Below, one piece after another: positions 33,345 through 41,045 of a stretch of 64,000 nt of DNA (the stretch's first letter is position 1; each line of letters starts with the position of its first letter). A program made the translations under genes and the position numbers. Source of the stretch: Pseudomonas sp. BN417 (GTDB taxonomy: Bacteria > Pseudomonadota > Gammaproteobacteria > Pseudomonadales > Pseudomonadaceae); assembly GCF_029871205.1 (NCBI RefSeq), contig NZ_SSOJ01000139.1, forward strand, positions 46,384 through 110,383, read 5' to 3'. The notes below the pieces were generated by a model that was not told the DNA's origin, made no database searches, and saw only the letters and a list, made by a program, of their open reading frames with translations.

Positions 33345-35378
33345 TCACCCCTCGTTGCCGCACGCCGCCTGGATCGCCGTCAGGGCTATGGTGTGGATGA
33401 TGTCGTCCACCAGCACGTTGCGCGGCAGGTCATTCACCGGCTTGCGCAACCCCTGCAGCATCAGCCCGCCGCTGGCCACGTAGTTGCCCTGTTGCGCTTC
33501 CTTGTAGGCCGCGTCGCCGCTGGCGAGGTCGGGGAATACGAACACCGTGGTGCGGCCATCGCGGGTGGCGGTGGAATAGGGCAGTGGACCGTCGATGGGC
33601 AGGTCGGGGCGGGCCGTGCGGGCCTGCTTGATGGCCTCGCGGACCTTGGCCTCTTCCGCCGCGTCGCCGGAATCGCTGATCAGCGCCACCCGCGGGATGA
33701 TGCCCAGGGCTTCGGCCGAGTCGGCGCTCTGCAGGGCGATTTCCGCCAGGTCGCCGGCATCCGGCTCGGGGTTCACCGCGCAGTCGCCATAGACCACCAC
33801 CTGCTCCGGCAACAGCATCAGGTAGACCGACGACGCCAGGCGGTAGCCGGGGGCCGACTTGATCAGCTGCAGGGCCGGCCGGATGGTGTTGGCGGTGGGG
33901 TGGATGGCGCCCGAGACCAGGCCGTCCACCTCGTCCAGGGCCAGCATCATGGTGCCCAGCACCACGTTGTCCTCCAGCTGGGCGGTGGCCATGGGCGCGT
34001 TCAGGCTCTTGTTCTGGCGCAGCTCCACCATGGGCTGCACATAGCGCTCGCGGACCAGGTCCGGGTCGAGGATTTCCAGACCCTCCGGCAAGGTGATGCC
34101 CTGGGCGCTGGCCACGGCGCGCACGTCCTCCGGCTTGGCCAGCAGCACGCAGTGGGCGATGCCGCGGACCTGGCAAGCCGCGGCCGCCTGGACGGTGCGC
34201 GGCTCGCTGCCTTCGGGCAGGACGATGCGCTTGCCGGCCAACTGGGCCTGCTGGATCAGGCGGTGACGGAATGCCGGCGGCGACAGGCGCTGCGCGCTCG
34301 GCGCGCCGCAGCGTGCGCGCAGCCAGTCGAGGTCGAGGTTGCGGGCGACGAACTCGGTGACTTTCTCTGCGCGCTCGCGGTCGTCCACCGGGATTTCCCG
34401 GTTCATCTTGTTCAGGTTGGTGGCGGTGTCGTAGGTGCCGGTGGCCACGCCCAGCACCGGCAGGCCACCCTGCAGGGCGCCGCGGCAGAGTTCCAGGGTG
34501 CGCGGGTCGGGCTGGATGTCGCTGGAGAGCAGCAGGCCGGCCAGGGGCACGCCGTTCATGGAGGCCAGGCTGGCGGCGAGGATGATGTCGTCGCGATCCC
34601 CGGGAGTCACTACCAGCACGCCGGGCTTGAGCTGCTGCACCGTGTTGGGCACGGTGCGCGCGCATACCACGATCTTCTGCACCCGGCGCTGATCGTAGTC
34701 GCCGGCGTTGATCACCTGCGCGCCCAGCAGGTCAGCGACGTCGCGGGTACGCGGGGCGTTCAGCTCATCCAGCCAGGGCACGCTGCCGAGCAGGCGGAAG
34801 TCGTTGCCGCGCAGCAGTGGCGACTGTTCCTTGAGGCGTTTGGTGAAGTTCTCCTCGCGCACCTTGTTGAGGATCACGCCAAGCACCTTGGGGTCGCGCG
34901 GGCCGCCGAACTGTTGGGCCTGGATCTCGAGGCGGTCGGACAGCTCGGACAGGCTCTCGTCTTCCGGCGCCGACACCAGGATGACATCGGCATCCAGGCT
35001 CTTGGCGAGGTGGAAGTTGATTCGCGCGGCGTAGCTGGCGTGGCGGGTCGGCACCATGCCCTCGACTATCACCACGTCCTTGCCCTGGGCGGCCTGCTGG
35101 TAGAGGCCGGTTATCTCATCCAGCAGCTCGTCGAGCTGGCCGTCGGCGAGCATCCGCTCCACCTGGGACTGGCCCAGTGGCATGGGCGGCTTGAGGCCGT
35201 GGGTGCGGGCCACCAGTTCGGTGGAACGCTCCGGGCCGAGGTCGCCGGGGTGTGGCTGGGCCACGGGCTTGAGGAAGCCGACCTGCAGGCCGGCCAGCTC
35301 GAGGGCACGCACCAGGCCGAGGCTGGTGGAGGTGAGGCCGACGCCGAAGCCGGTCGGGGCGATGAAAAAGCAGTGCAT
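33345..35378 (-). CDS. pta: Phosphate acetyltransferase-like protein with degraded catalytic domain
   Basis: A 677-residue protein with the long Pta layout: an N-terminal BioD-like P-loop domain (APTGFGVGLTSTSLGLVRAL near 7), a central DRTGG domain (about 220-340) and a C-terminal phosphotransacetylase domain. The family converts acetyl-CoA and phosphate to acetyl-phosphate. The C-terminal domain is unusual. Relative to E. coli Pta as I remember it, the loop after IDGPL is about 13 residues shorter and lacks KAPxSPVAG, SYSTGTSGAG has become SDSGDAAEE, and NDLSRG is NDLPRN, replacing the active-site Ser with Pro 652. Catalysis is therefore doubtful. It lies 22 bp downstream of ackA with AGGAG before the ATG. 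Confidence 0.85.
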   Translation of the reverse strand: MHCFFIAPTGFGVGLTSTSLGLVRALELAGLQVGFLKPVAQPHPGDLGPERSTELVARTHGLKPPMPLGQSQVERMLADGQLDELLDEITGLYQQAAQGKDVVIVEGMVPTRHASYAARINFHLAKSLDADVILVSAPEDESLSELSDRLEIQAQQFGGPRDPKVLGVILNKVREENFTKRLKEQSPLLRGNDFRLLGSVPWLDELNAPRTRDVADLLGAQVINAGDYDQRRVQKIVVCARTVPNTVQQLKPGVLVVTPGDRDDIILAASLASMNGVPLAGLLLSSDIQPDPRTLELCRGALQGGLPVLGVATGTYDTATNLNKMNREIPVDDRERAEKVTEFVARNLDLDWLRARCGAPSAQRLSPPAFRHRLIQQAQLAGKRIVLPEGSEPRTVQAAAACQVRGIAHCVLLAKPEDVRAVASAQGITLPEGLEILDPDLVRERYVQPMVELRQNKSLNAPMATAQLEDNVVLGTMMLALDEVDGLVSGAIHPTANTIRPALQLIKSAPGYRLASSVYLMLLPEQVVVYGDCAVNPEPDAGDLAEIALQSADSAEALGIIPRVALISDSGDAAEEAKVREAIKQARTARPDLPIDGPLPYSTATRDGRTTVFVFPDLASGDAAYKEAQQGNYVASGGLMLQGLRKPVNDLPRNVLVDDIIHTIALTAIQAACGNEG

Positions 35379-35400
35379 GGGGCTCCTTGGCGAAAGCGGT

Positions 35401-36567
35401 TCAGGCCAGCAGGGCCAGGGTGTCGAAGGCGATCTGGCGTTCTTCGTTGGTCGGCACTACCAGCACGCGCGGATGGCCGCGCTTGTGGATCGGGCCGGCG
35501 ACGCCGCGCACGCAGCGGGCATTCGCTTCGCGGTCGATGACCAGGTTGAGCAGCTTCAGGTGGTCCACCGTCTTGCTGCGCACGAGGGGCGAATTCTCGC
35601 CGATCTCGCCGGTGAAAATCAGCCCGTCCAGCTGCGGCAGGGCGCAGCCCACGGCGGCCAGGGTCTTGGCCAGGCGGTAGCAGTAGACCTCGACGGCCAG
35701 GGTGGCGCCGGCATGGCCCTGGTCGCGGGCCTTCTCCAGGCTGCGCATGTCGCTGGCCAGCTCCGAGAGGCCGAGCAGGCCGCTTTCCTGGCGCAGCACC
35801 TGGTCGATCTTCTCCAGGCTCCAGCCCAGGCTGCGGTGCAACTGGGTGTAGAGGTGCGGATCGATGTCGCCGCTGCGGGTGGCCATCACCAGGTTCATGC
35901 TGGCGTCGCGGCTCTGGCCATTGACGATGGCGCAGGCGGAACCATGGGCCCCCAGGTGGGCGGAGAGCCAGCAGCTGTCGCCGATGGACAGCCCGGCCAG
36001 TTCGGCGGCGCGATGGCTGACGTAGCGGTGGCTGCTGCCGTGGAAGGCATAGCGGCGCAGGCCGTGGTCGCGGTAGACCGCATCCGGCAGGGCCAGGCGG
36101 TAGACGTGCTCGGGCATGGTCTGGTGGAAGGCGGTGTCGAACACCGCCACATGGGGCAGGTTCGGCAGGAGGTGCATTGCCGCCTCGATGCCCACGAGGC
36201 TGGCCGGCATCTGTTGCGGCGCCAGCGGGGCGAGGGCCTGCAGGCGCCGGATCACCAGCGGTTCCAGGCGGCAGGCCGAGCTGAAGAATTCGCCACCGTG
36301 CAGCACATGGTGGCCGACGCCGTGCAGCTTGCCGCCGGCGGCGCCCTGGACCAGGGGCATGAGCTGGGACAGGGCGGCGCGATGGTCGGCATTGGGGATC
36401 ATCAGGCTGTCCTTGTCGCCGCCGCGCTGCCAGCGCAGTTCGGCATCGCGGCTGCCCAGGCCCTCGGCCATGCCGTGCAGGGTGAACTGGCTGTGGGCTT
36501 CGTTGACCAGGGCGAAGCGCAGAGAGGTCTTGCGGGCGTGGATCACCAGGATATTGCGTGCGGGCAT
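35401..36567 (-). CDS. ackA: Acetate kinase-like protein lacking key catalytic residues
   Basis: A 388-residue ASKHA-fold protein aligned along its whole length with acetate kinase. It retains [11 protein letters not shown] (Asp 144), [10 protein letters not shown] (His 176), TRSGDIDP (Arg 231) and PTNEE. However the phosphate-loop NxGSSS is HARKTS (residues 10-15), GHRxxHGG is GHHVLHGG (His 87), the APLHNP histidine is Gln 119, HLGNG is HLGAH and the GLTPLEG loop is missing. In M. thermophila numbering Asn7, Ser10, Arg91 and His123 are replaced. I translated the first stretch from DNA to confirm. Its start overlaps the DUF3565 stop (TGATG), with pta 22 bp downstream. Confidence 0.87.
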   Translation of the reverse strand: MPARNILVIHARKTSLRFALVNEAHSQFTLHGMAEGLGSRDAELRWQRGGDKDSLMIPNADHRAALSQLMPLVQGAAGGKLHGVGHHVLHGGEFFSSACRLEPLVIRRLQALAPLAPQQMPASLVGIEAAMHLLPNLPHVAVFDTAFHQTMPEHVYRLALPDAVYRDHGLRRYAFHGSSHRYVSHRAAELAGLSIGDSCWLSAHLGAHGSACAIVNGQSRDASMNLVMATRSGDIDPHLYTQLHRSLGWSLEKIDQVLRQESGLLGLSELASDMRSLEKARDQGHAGATLAVEVYCYRLAKTLAAVGCALPQLDGLIFTGEIGENSPLVRSKTVDHLKLLNLVIDREANARCVRGVAGPIHKRGHPRVLVVPTNEERQIAFDTLALLA

Positions 36568-36842
36568 CAGGTTTTCTCGATGGAGTCGGGTGCCAGGCCC
36601 TGGGCGCACCAGCCGCAGGGGAAGAAGCGGCCCAGCTGGTCTGCGCGCTGAGCAGGGTCGAGTACCCAGGCGCGCGACTGCCAGGGCGGCTGGTGCCGCA
36701 GGTGTTGAGTATGGCCGCAGGAGAGCAGGGCTACCCAGTGACCGTCCTCGTCCTGTCTATAGCCGACCAGCCGGGGCCGCCCGTCAGCGATCGGGTCGCA
36801 ATCGTCCAAATGGGCGGTTAAACTTGCGCTTTCATCATTCAT
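36567..36842 (-). CDS. DUF3565 domain protein
   Basis: A 91-residue protein containing [20 protein letters not shown], then [20 protein letters not shown], the DUF3565 signature, and a C-terminal [10 protein letters not shown]. The Cys and His positions (CGHTQHxRH and CGWC) suggest a small metal-binding protein; function is unknown. The ATG at 36842 is the first one clear of slyD. Its stop overlaps the ackA start in TGATG, so it heads the DUF3565-ackA-pta operon. It is divergent from slyD with only 19 bp between start codons. Confidence 0.8.
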   Translation of the reverse strand: MNDESASLTAHLDDCDPIADGRPRLVGYRQDEDGHWVALLSCGHTQHLRHQPPWQSRAWVLDPAQRADQLGRFFPCGWCAQGLAPDSIEKT

Positions 36843-36861
36843 TTGCAGAAGGTCTCGCACC

Positions 36862-37347
36862 ATGCTGATCGCCGCCAACAAGGCTGTGTCCATCGACTAT
36901 ACCCTTACCAACGACGCCGGTGAGGTGATCGACAGCTCCGCTGGCGGCGCGCCGCTGGTGTACCTGCACGGCGCCGGCAACATCATCATCGGCCTGGAGC
37001 GGGCCCTGGAAGGCAAGCAGGCCGGTGACGAGCTGAGCGTCGCCGTCGAGCCTGAAGACGGTTACGGCGAGTACAGCGCCGAGCTGGTCGCCACCCTTGA
37101 TCGCGCCATGTTCGAAGGCGTGGATCAACTGGAAGTCGGCATGCAGTTCCACGCCTCCGGCCCGGACGGCAGCATGCAGATCGTCACCATCCGCGACATC
37201 GACGGCGACGACGTGACCGTCGACGGCAACCACCCGCTGGCTGGCCAGCGCCTGAACTTCCAGGTCAAGGTGGTCAACGTGCGTGATGCCAACGCCGAAG
37301 AGATCGCGCACGGCCACGTTCACGGCGAAGGCGGTCACCACCACTGA
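36862..37347 (+). CDS. slyD: FKBP-type peptidyl-prolyl isomerase SlyD
   Basis: A 161-residue cytoplasmic prolyl isomerase and chaperone. The FKBP core is split by the insert-in-flap chaperone domain (YGEYSAELVATLDRAMFEG, about 72-90). The C-terminal HGHVHGEGGHHH is the metal-binding histidine tail of SlyD, used in nickel handling for hydrogenase or urease. ATG at 36862 follows AGAAGG. It is divergent from the DUF3565-ackA-pta operon, and terminates at a strong hairpin. Confidence 0.94.
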   Translation: MLIAANKAVSIDYTLTNDAGEVIDSSAGGAPLVYLHGAGNIIIGLERALEGKQAGDELSVAVEPEDGYGEYSAELVATLDRAMFEGVDQLEVGMQFHASGPDGSMQIVTIRDIDGDDVTVDGNHPLAGQRLNFQVKVVNVRDANAEEIAHGHVHGEGGHHH

Positions 37348-37408
37348 CCGTTCGCCGGCGACTGCCGACCCGGCAAATGGCCATGCGGCTGCTAAGCTGA
37401 AAAAACCG

Positions 37409-37434
37409 AAAAGGCGCCCCGGGGCGCCTTTTTT
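37409..37434 (+). terminator. Strong terminator after slyD
   Basis: AAAAGGCGCC CC GGGGCGCCTTTTTT, a perfect stem with A and T flanks. Confidence 0.92.
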
Positions 37435-37473
37435 GTCCGCTGTGAAATCCCTGTGATTTTCGAGGAGTCAGTC

Positions 37474-37956
37474 ATGAGTGCCTTTCACGACCTCAATCTG
37501 CGTGCGCTCGACGGTCAGGACTTGCCGTTGGCGCCGCTCAAGGGCCAGGTGGTGCTGGTGGTGAATGTCGCCTCCAAGTGCGGCCTGACCCCGCAGTACG
37601 CCGGGCTGGAAAAGCTCTACCAGCAATACCGCGACAAGGGCTTTACCGTGCTGGGTCTGCCGTGCAACCAGTTCGCCGCCCAGGAGCCGGGCAGCGAGGA
37701 GGAAATCCGCGAGTTCTGCAGCCTCAACTACGGGGTGACCTTCCCCCTGGGCAGCAAGCTCGAGGTCAACGGCTCGGCCCGCCATCCGCTGTACCGTCTG
37801 CTGGCGGGCGAGGGCGCCGAGTTTCCCGGCGACATTACCTGGAACTTCGAGAAGTTCCTGGTGGGCAAGGACGGCCGCGTGCTGGCGCGCTTCTCGCCGC
37901 GTACCGCACCGGAAGACCCCGCGCTGATCCAGGCAGTCGAGAAGGCGCTCGCCTGA
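37474..37956 (+). CDS. Glutathione peroxidase (cysteine type)
   Basis: A 160-residue thiol peroxidase. The catalytic Cys lies in NVASKCGLTPQY near residue 36, Gln in LPCNQFAAQEPG near 71, and Trp/Asn in DITWNFEKFLV near 126, completing the family tetrad. A second Cys in the CNQF motif is typical of the bacterial enzymes that often use thioredoxin. Start ATG at 37474 follows GAGGAG. It is a single gene between the slyD terminator and a REP-like palindrome. Confidence 0.93.
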   Translation: MSAFHDLNLRALDGQDLPLAPLKGQVVLVVNVASKCGLTPQYAGLEKLYQQYRDKGFTVLGLPCNQFAAQEPGSEEEIREFCSLNYGVTFPLGSKLEVNGSARHPLYRLLAGEGAEFPGDITWNFEKFLVGKDGRVLARFSPRTAPEDPALIQAVEKALA

Positions 37957-37984
37957 CCTGCCTTCGCACTCACGCCTTTCCCCT

Positions 37985-38047
37985 GTAGGAGCCAGCTTGC
38001 TGGCGAATGCCTGGTTTCGGGTCGTTCGCCAGCAAGCTGGCTCCTAC
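37985..38047. repeat. GTAGGAGCCAGCTTGCTGGCGAA palindrome
   Basis: GTAGGAGCCAGCTTGCTGGC and its inverse GCCAGCAAGCTGGCTCCTAC are joined by a 23-base spacer. This is an inverted REP pair of a common Pseudomonas type. A CTAC end and following T run suggest it may also terminate the peroxidase transcript. Confidence 0.85.
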
Positions 38048-38117
38048 GTTTTTCCGCGTCGCAATCTCCCTTGGCTTGTGAAGCCCGATCAGCCTCATCA
38101 ATAGTGCTGGGCAGGGC

Positions 38118-38135
38118 GAGACGACCGGTCATATG
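38118..38135. promoter_or_regulatory. Operator copy 1 of the TetR/OYE pair
   Basis: GAGACGACCGGTCATATG, with palindromic core GACCGGTC, just upstream of the TetR gene. An exact copy lies at 38756-38773. Confidence 0.8.
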
Positions 38136-38144
38136 CTCGCCGCC

Positions 38145-38735
38145 ATGACCAGTATCCGACTCGACAAACGCGACCTCATTCTCGCCAAGGGCTCCCAGGT
38201 GATGACCCGCCGTGGCTACCACGGTACCGGCGTGCAGGAGATCGTCCAGGCCGCGGGTATTCCCAAGGGCTCCTTCTATCACTACTTCGCCAGCAAGGAA
38301 GACTTCGCCCTGCAGGCCCTGGAGTACCTCTACCTGCCGCGCCTGGAGCGTTATGCACAGGCCCTGGCCAATCCGGCGCTGAGCCCGTGTCAGCGTATCC
38401 TCGGCTACTACCGCGACCTGCTGGCGCGCTTCGCCAGCCGCGAGAAACCGGAATACCACTGCTTCATCGGCAGCCTCAGCTTCGAGATGGCCGAGCTGTC
38501 GCCCGCCATCGGCGAGCAGGTGGAGAGCATCCTGCAAGGCTCGGTGGATATCCTCCAGGCCTGCCTGGAAGAGGCCGTGGCCGCCGGCGAACTGTCCGCC
38601 GATGAAGACTGCGCCAACCTCGCCGCCTTCATCGCCAATGCCTGGCAGGGCGTGCTCACGCGCCTGAAGGTGGGCGGCGGCACCGCCCCCATGAACGCTT
38701 TCGTCGACCGCCTGGAGCTGCTGCTCCGGGCCTGA
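38145..38735 (+). CDS. TetR-family repressor (NemR-like)
   Basis: A 196-residue repressor. The N-terminal helix-turn-helix is GYHGTGVQEIVQAAGIPKGS near residue 21 followed by FYHYFASKEDF; the C-terminal TetR_C half binds ligand or thiol-reactive compounds. Cys residues at several positions (e.g. SPCQR, EYHCFIG, ILQACL) may sense electrophiles as in NemR, but this is inferred. The ATG at 38133 belongs to the conserved operator block, so the next ATG, 38145, is taken as start; neither has a good ribosome-binding site. It lies 57 bp upstream of the OYE gene, with an identical 18-bp operator before each. Confidence 0.85.
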   Translation: MTSIRLDKRDLILAKGSQVMTRRGYHGTGVQEIVQAAGIPKGSFYHYFASKEDFALQALEYLYLPRLERYAQALANPALSPCQRILGYYRDLLARFASREKPEYHCFIGSLSFEMAELSPAIGEQVESILQGSVDILQACLEEAVAAGELSADEDCANLAAFIANAWQGVLTRLKVGGGTAPMNAFVDRLELLLRA

Positions 38736-38755
38736 TCTTTCAAAGCCTTGAAACC

Positions 38756-38773
38756 GAGACGACCGGTCATATG
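38756..38773. promoter_or_regulatory. Operator copy 2 of the TetR/OYE pair
   Basis: GAGACGACCGGTCATATG, identical to 38118-38135, placed 20 bp before the OYE start codon. The second copy implies a separate, co-repressed promoter for the enzyme gene. Confidence 0.8.
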
Positions 38774-38792
38774 GCCGGCCACAGGAGACCCC

Positions 38793-39902
38793 ATGACCGC
38801 TCTGGTAAACGCCCTCTTCGAACCCTTCCGCCTCGGCGGACTGGAACTGCCCACCCGCGTGGTGATGGCGCCGATGACCCGCTCCTTCTCCCCCGGTGGC
38901 GTGCCCAACGCCAAGGTGGTGGAGTACTACCGCCGCCGTGCAGCTGCCGGTGTCGGCCTGATCATCACCGAGGGCACCACGGTCGGCCACAAGGCCTCCA
39001 ACGGTTATCCCCATGTGCCGCGCTTCTACGGCGAGGACGCCCTGGCCGGCTGGAAAGAAGTGGTGGACGCCGTGCATGCCGAAGGCGGGCGCATCGTGCC
39101 GCAGCTCTGGCATGTGGGCAGCGTGCGTCGCCTGGGCACCGAGCCGGACGCCAGCGTCCCCGGCTACGGCCCCAGCGAGAAGGTGAAGGACGGCCAGGTG
39201 GTGGTCCACGGCATGACTCGGGAAGACATCCAGGACGTCATCGCCGCCTTCGCCCAGGCCGCCCGCGACGCCAAGGCCATCGGCATGGACGGCGTGGAAA
39301 TCCACGGCGCCCACGGCTACCTGATCGACCAGTTCTTCTGGGAAGGCAGCAACCAGCGCACCGACGAGTACGGCGGCAGCCTGGCCAACCGTTCGCGCTT
39401 CGCCATCGAGTTGGTCCAGGCCGTACGTGCCGCTGTCGGGCCGGACTTCCCGATCATCTTCCGCTTCTCCCAGTGGAAGCAGCAGGACTACACCGCGCGC
39501 CTGGTGCAGACCGCCGAAGCACTGGGCGAATTCCTCAAGCCCCTGGCCGACGCCGGTGTGGATATCTTCCACTGCTCCACCCGCCGCTTCTGGGAGCCGG
39601 AGTTCGAGGGTTCCGACCTCAACCTCGCCGGCTGGACCCGCCAGCTCACCGGCAAGCCGACCATCACCGTCGGCAGCGTCGGCCTGGACGGCGAGTTCCT
39701 GCAGTTCATGGTCAAGACCGACAAGGTGGCCCAGCCGGCCAACATCGAAGGCCTGCTGGAGCGCCTGAACAAGGAAGAGTTCGACCTGGTGGCCGTGGGC
39801 CGTGCCCTGCTGGTGGATCCGGATTGGGCGGTGAAAGTGCGCGAAGGGCGGATGCAGGACATCCTGCCGTTCAGCCGGGATGCCCTGGGCAGCCTGGTGT
39901 AA
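38793..39902 (+). CDS. Old yellow enzyme-family NADH:flavin oxidoreductase
   Basis: A 369-residue FMN enzyme. The flavin and substrate site is visible in RVVMAPMTRSFSPGGVPN near residue 22, GRIVPQLWHVGSVRR near 92, and VEIHGAHGYLIDQFFWEGSN near 168. The DEYGGSLANRSRFAIELVQA block near 191 is the OYE signature. Such enzymes reduce activated alkenes, nitrate esters or quinones and often detoxify electrophiles. Start ATG at 38793 follows CAGGAG. Control by the adjacent TetR protein is indicated by the duplicated operator. Confidence 0.92.
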   Translation: MTALVNALFEPFRLGGLELPTRVVMAPMTRSFSPGGVPNAKVVEYYRRRAAAGVGLIITEGTTVGHKASNGYPHVPRFYGEDALAGWKEVVDAVHAEGGRIVPQLWHVGSVRRLGTEPDASVPGYGPSEKVKDGQVVVHGMTREDIQDVIAAFAQAARDAKAIGMDGVEIHGAHGYLIDQFFWEGSNQRTDEYGGSLANRSRFAIELVQAVRAAVGPDFPIIFRFSQWKQQDYTARLVQTAEALGEFLKPLADAGVDIFHCSTRRFWEPEFEGSDLNLAGWTRQLTGKPTITVGSVGLDGEFLQFMVKTDKVAQPANIEGLLERLNKEEFDLVAVGRALLVDPDWAVKVREGRMQDILPFSRDALGSLV

Positions 39903-39911
39903 GACGTGAAG

Positions 39912-39935
39912 GAAGCCCCGCTCAGGCGGGGCTTC
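39912..39935 (+). terminator. Terminator after OYE gene
   Basis: GAAGCCCCGC, loop TCAG, GCGGGGCTTC, starting 10 bp after the stop. Confidence 0.8.
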
Positions 39936-40085
39936 TGCTTTCTGGAGGTACCAGGTTGCTTTTCCTGTGAAGCCATTGACCACCATCCGCCGAACCCTCA
40001 ATCAGTTGGGCTGACACCACTCCATCTACCGGTCACTGTGCGCGCACCACAACAAGCGCCGGCACACCGGCCGAAGGAGTACCCC

Positions 40086-41045
40086 ATGCGCATTGGCCTG
40101 GTAGTGGACGCCAGCTGTGACCTGCCCCAGGACTTTCTCCTCAAGCACCGCATCCCGGTGCTGCCCATCCGCATCCGGCTCGGCGAGCAGTCACTGGTCG
40201 ACCGCCGGGTGCCGCAGGCCACCCAGGCTTTCTACAGCGAGCTGTTGCCCAAGGTCGGGCCGGGGGACGGCAGCGAGCCCCTGCAGGTCGCGGAAATACA
40301 GGAATGGTTCCTCGAGGAGTTGGTGACCCGCTACGACCAGGTCATTTGCCTGACCATCTCCGCCCAGCGCAGCGCGATCTTCGAGCACGCCACCCAGGCC
40401 TCCTTCGGCCTGCTCCAGCGTTACCGTGAGCGGCGTGCGGCGGCCGGGGTGGCTGGGCATTTCGCCATGCGGGTGGTCGATGGGCGTAGCCTCTTCGCCG
40501 GCAGCGCCGTGCTGGCTGCCGAGGCGGTGCGGCTGATCGGCGATGGCGCCCATCCCAATGCGGTGCGCACGCGGCTGGAGCAGCTGGCCGGGCAGGTCTG
40601 CACCTTTCTCGTCGCCGATGACCTCGGCCACCTGCGCCGGCGCGGCTTCCGGAAAGGTGAGCGCGGTGGCCTGCTCGACCGCTTGCGCGGGGCCGCCCTG
40701 GGGCTGGGTTCGTTGCTCGACGTGAAGCCGGTGATCAGCGTGCAGCAGGGTGTGGACAAACCCGTGGCGCTGGCGCCCAGCTTCGACAACGCGGCGGAAA
40801 AACTGCTGGCCCATGCCAGGGTGCGGGTGCTGGCCGGCGAGTTGCTGGCGCCGCAGCTCTGTATCAGCTTTGCCGGAGAACTGTCCCTGGTGCGCGACCT
40901 GCCGGGCTTCGTCGAACTCGATGCGGCCTGCACGGAACGTGGCGTGACCCTGCACCTGGCCATGCTCAGTCCCACCGGGGCGATCAACCTCGGCCGCGGC
41001 GCTCTCAGCCTGGCATTCGCCGCACCAACTGCCACCTTCGCCTAG
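40086..41045 (+). CDS. DegV-family fatty-acid-binding protein
   Basis: A 319-residue protein of the DegV fold. The N-terminal RIGLVVDASCDLPQDFLLKH and FLVADDLGHLRRRGFRKGER near 177 are family motifs. DegV proteins bind fatty acids and, in Gram-positives, act as FakB subunits of fatty-acid kinase. No FakA partner is seen here, and the role in Pseudomonas is unclear. ATG at 40086 follows AAGGAG. Its 3' end overlaps the convergent glycosyltransferase gene by 4 bp. Confidence 0.87.
   Translation: MRIGLVVDASCDLPQDFLLKHRIPVLPIRIRLGEQSLVDRRVPQATQAFYSELLPKVGPGDGSEPLQVAEIQEWFLEELVTRYDQVICLTISAQRSAIFEHATQASFGLLQRYRERRAAAGVAGHFAMRVVDGRSLFAGSAVLAAEAVRLIGDGAHPNAVRTRLEQLAGQVCTFLVADDLGHLRRRGFRKGERGGLLDRLRGAALGLGSLLDVKPVISVQQGVDKPVALAPSFDNAAEKLLAHARVRVLAGELLAPQLCISFAGELSLVRDLPGFVELDAACTERGVTLHLAMLSPTGAINLGRGALSLAFAAPTATFA

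Noticed and set aside
33393-35540. Long plus-strand open frame antisense to pta
   Set aside because: Antisense artefact; the minus strand has clear Pta domains and operon context.
33345-36567. Frameshift or sequencing error as cause of odd AckA and Pta motifs
   Set aside because: The changes are scattered substitutions and in-frame losses, with correct sequence on both sides, so a shifted frame cannot explain them.
38133-38144. ATG at 38133 as start of the TetR gene
   Set aside because: This ATG is part of the 18-bp block repeated before the OYE gene, where it is not a start codon, so it belongs to the operator. The next ATG at 38145 was preferred, although the evidence is not decisive.
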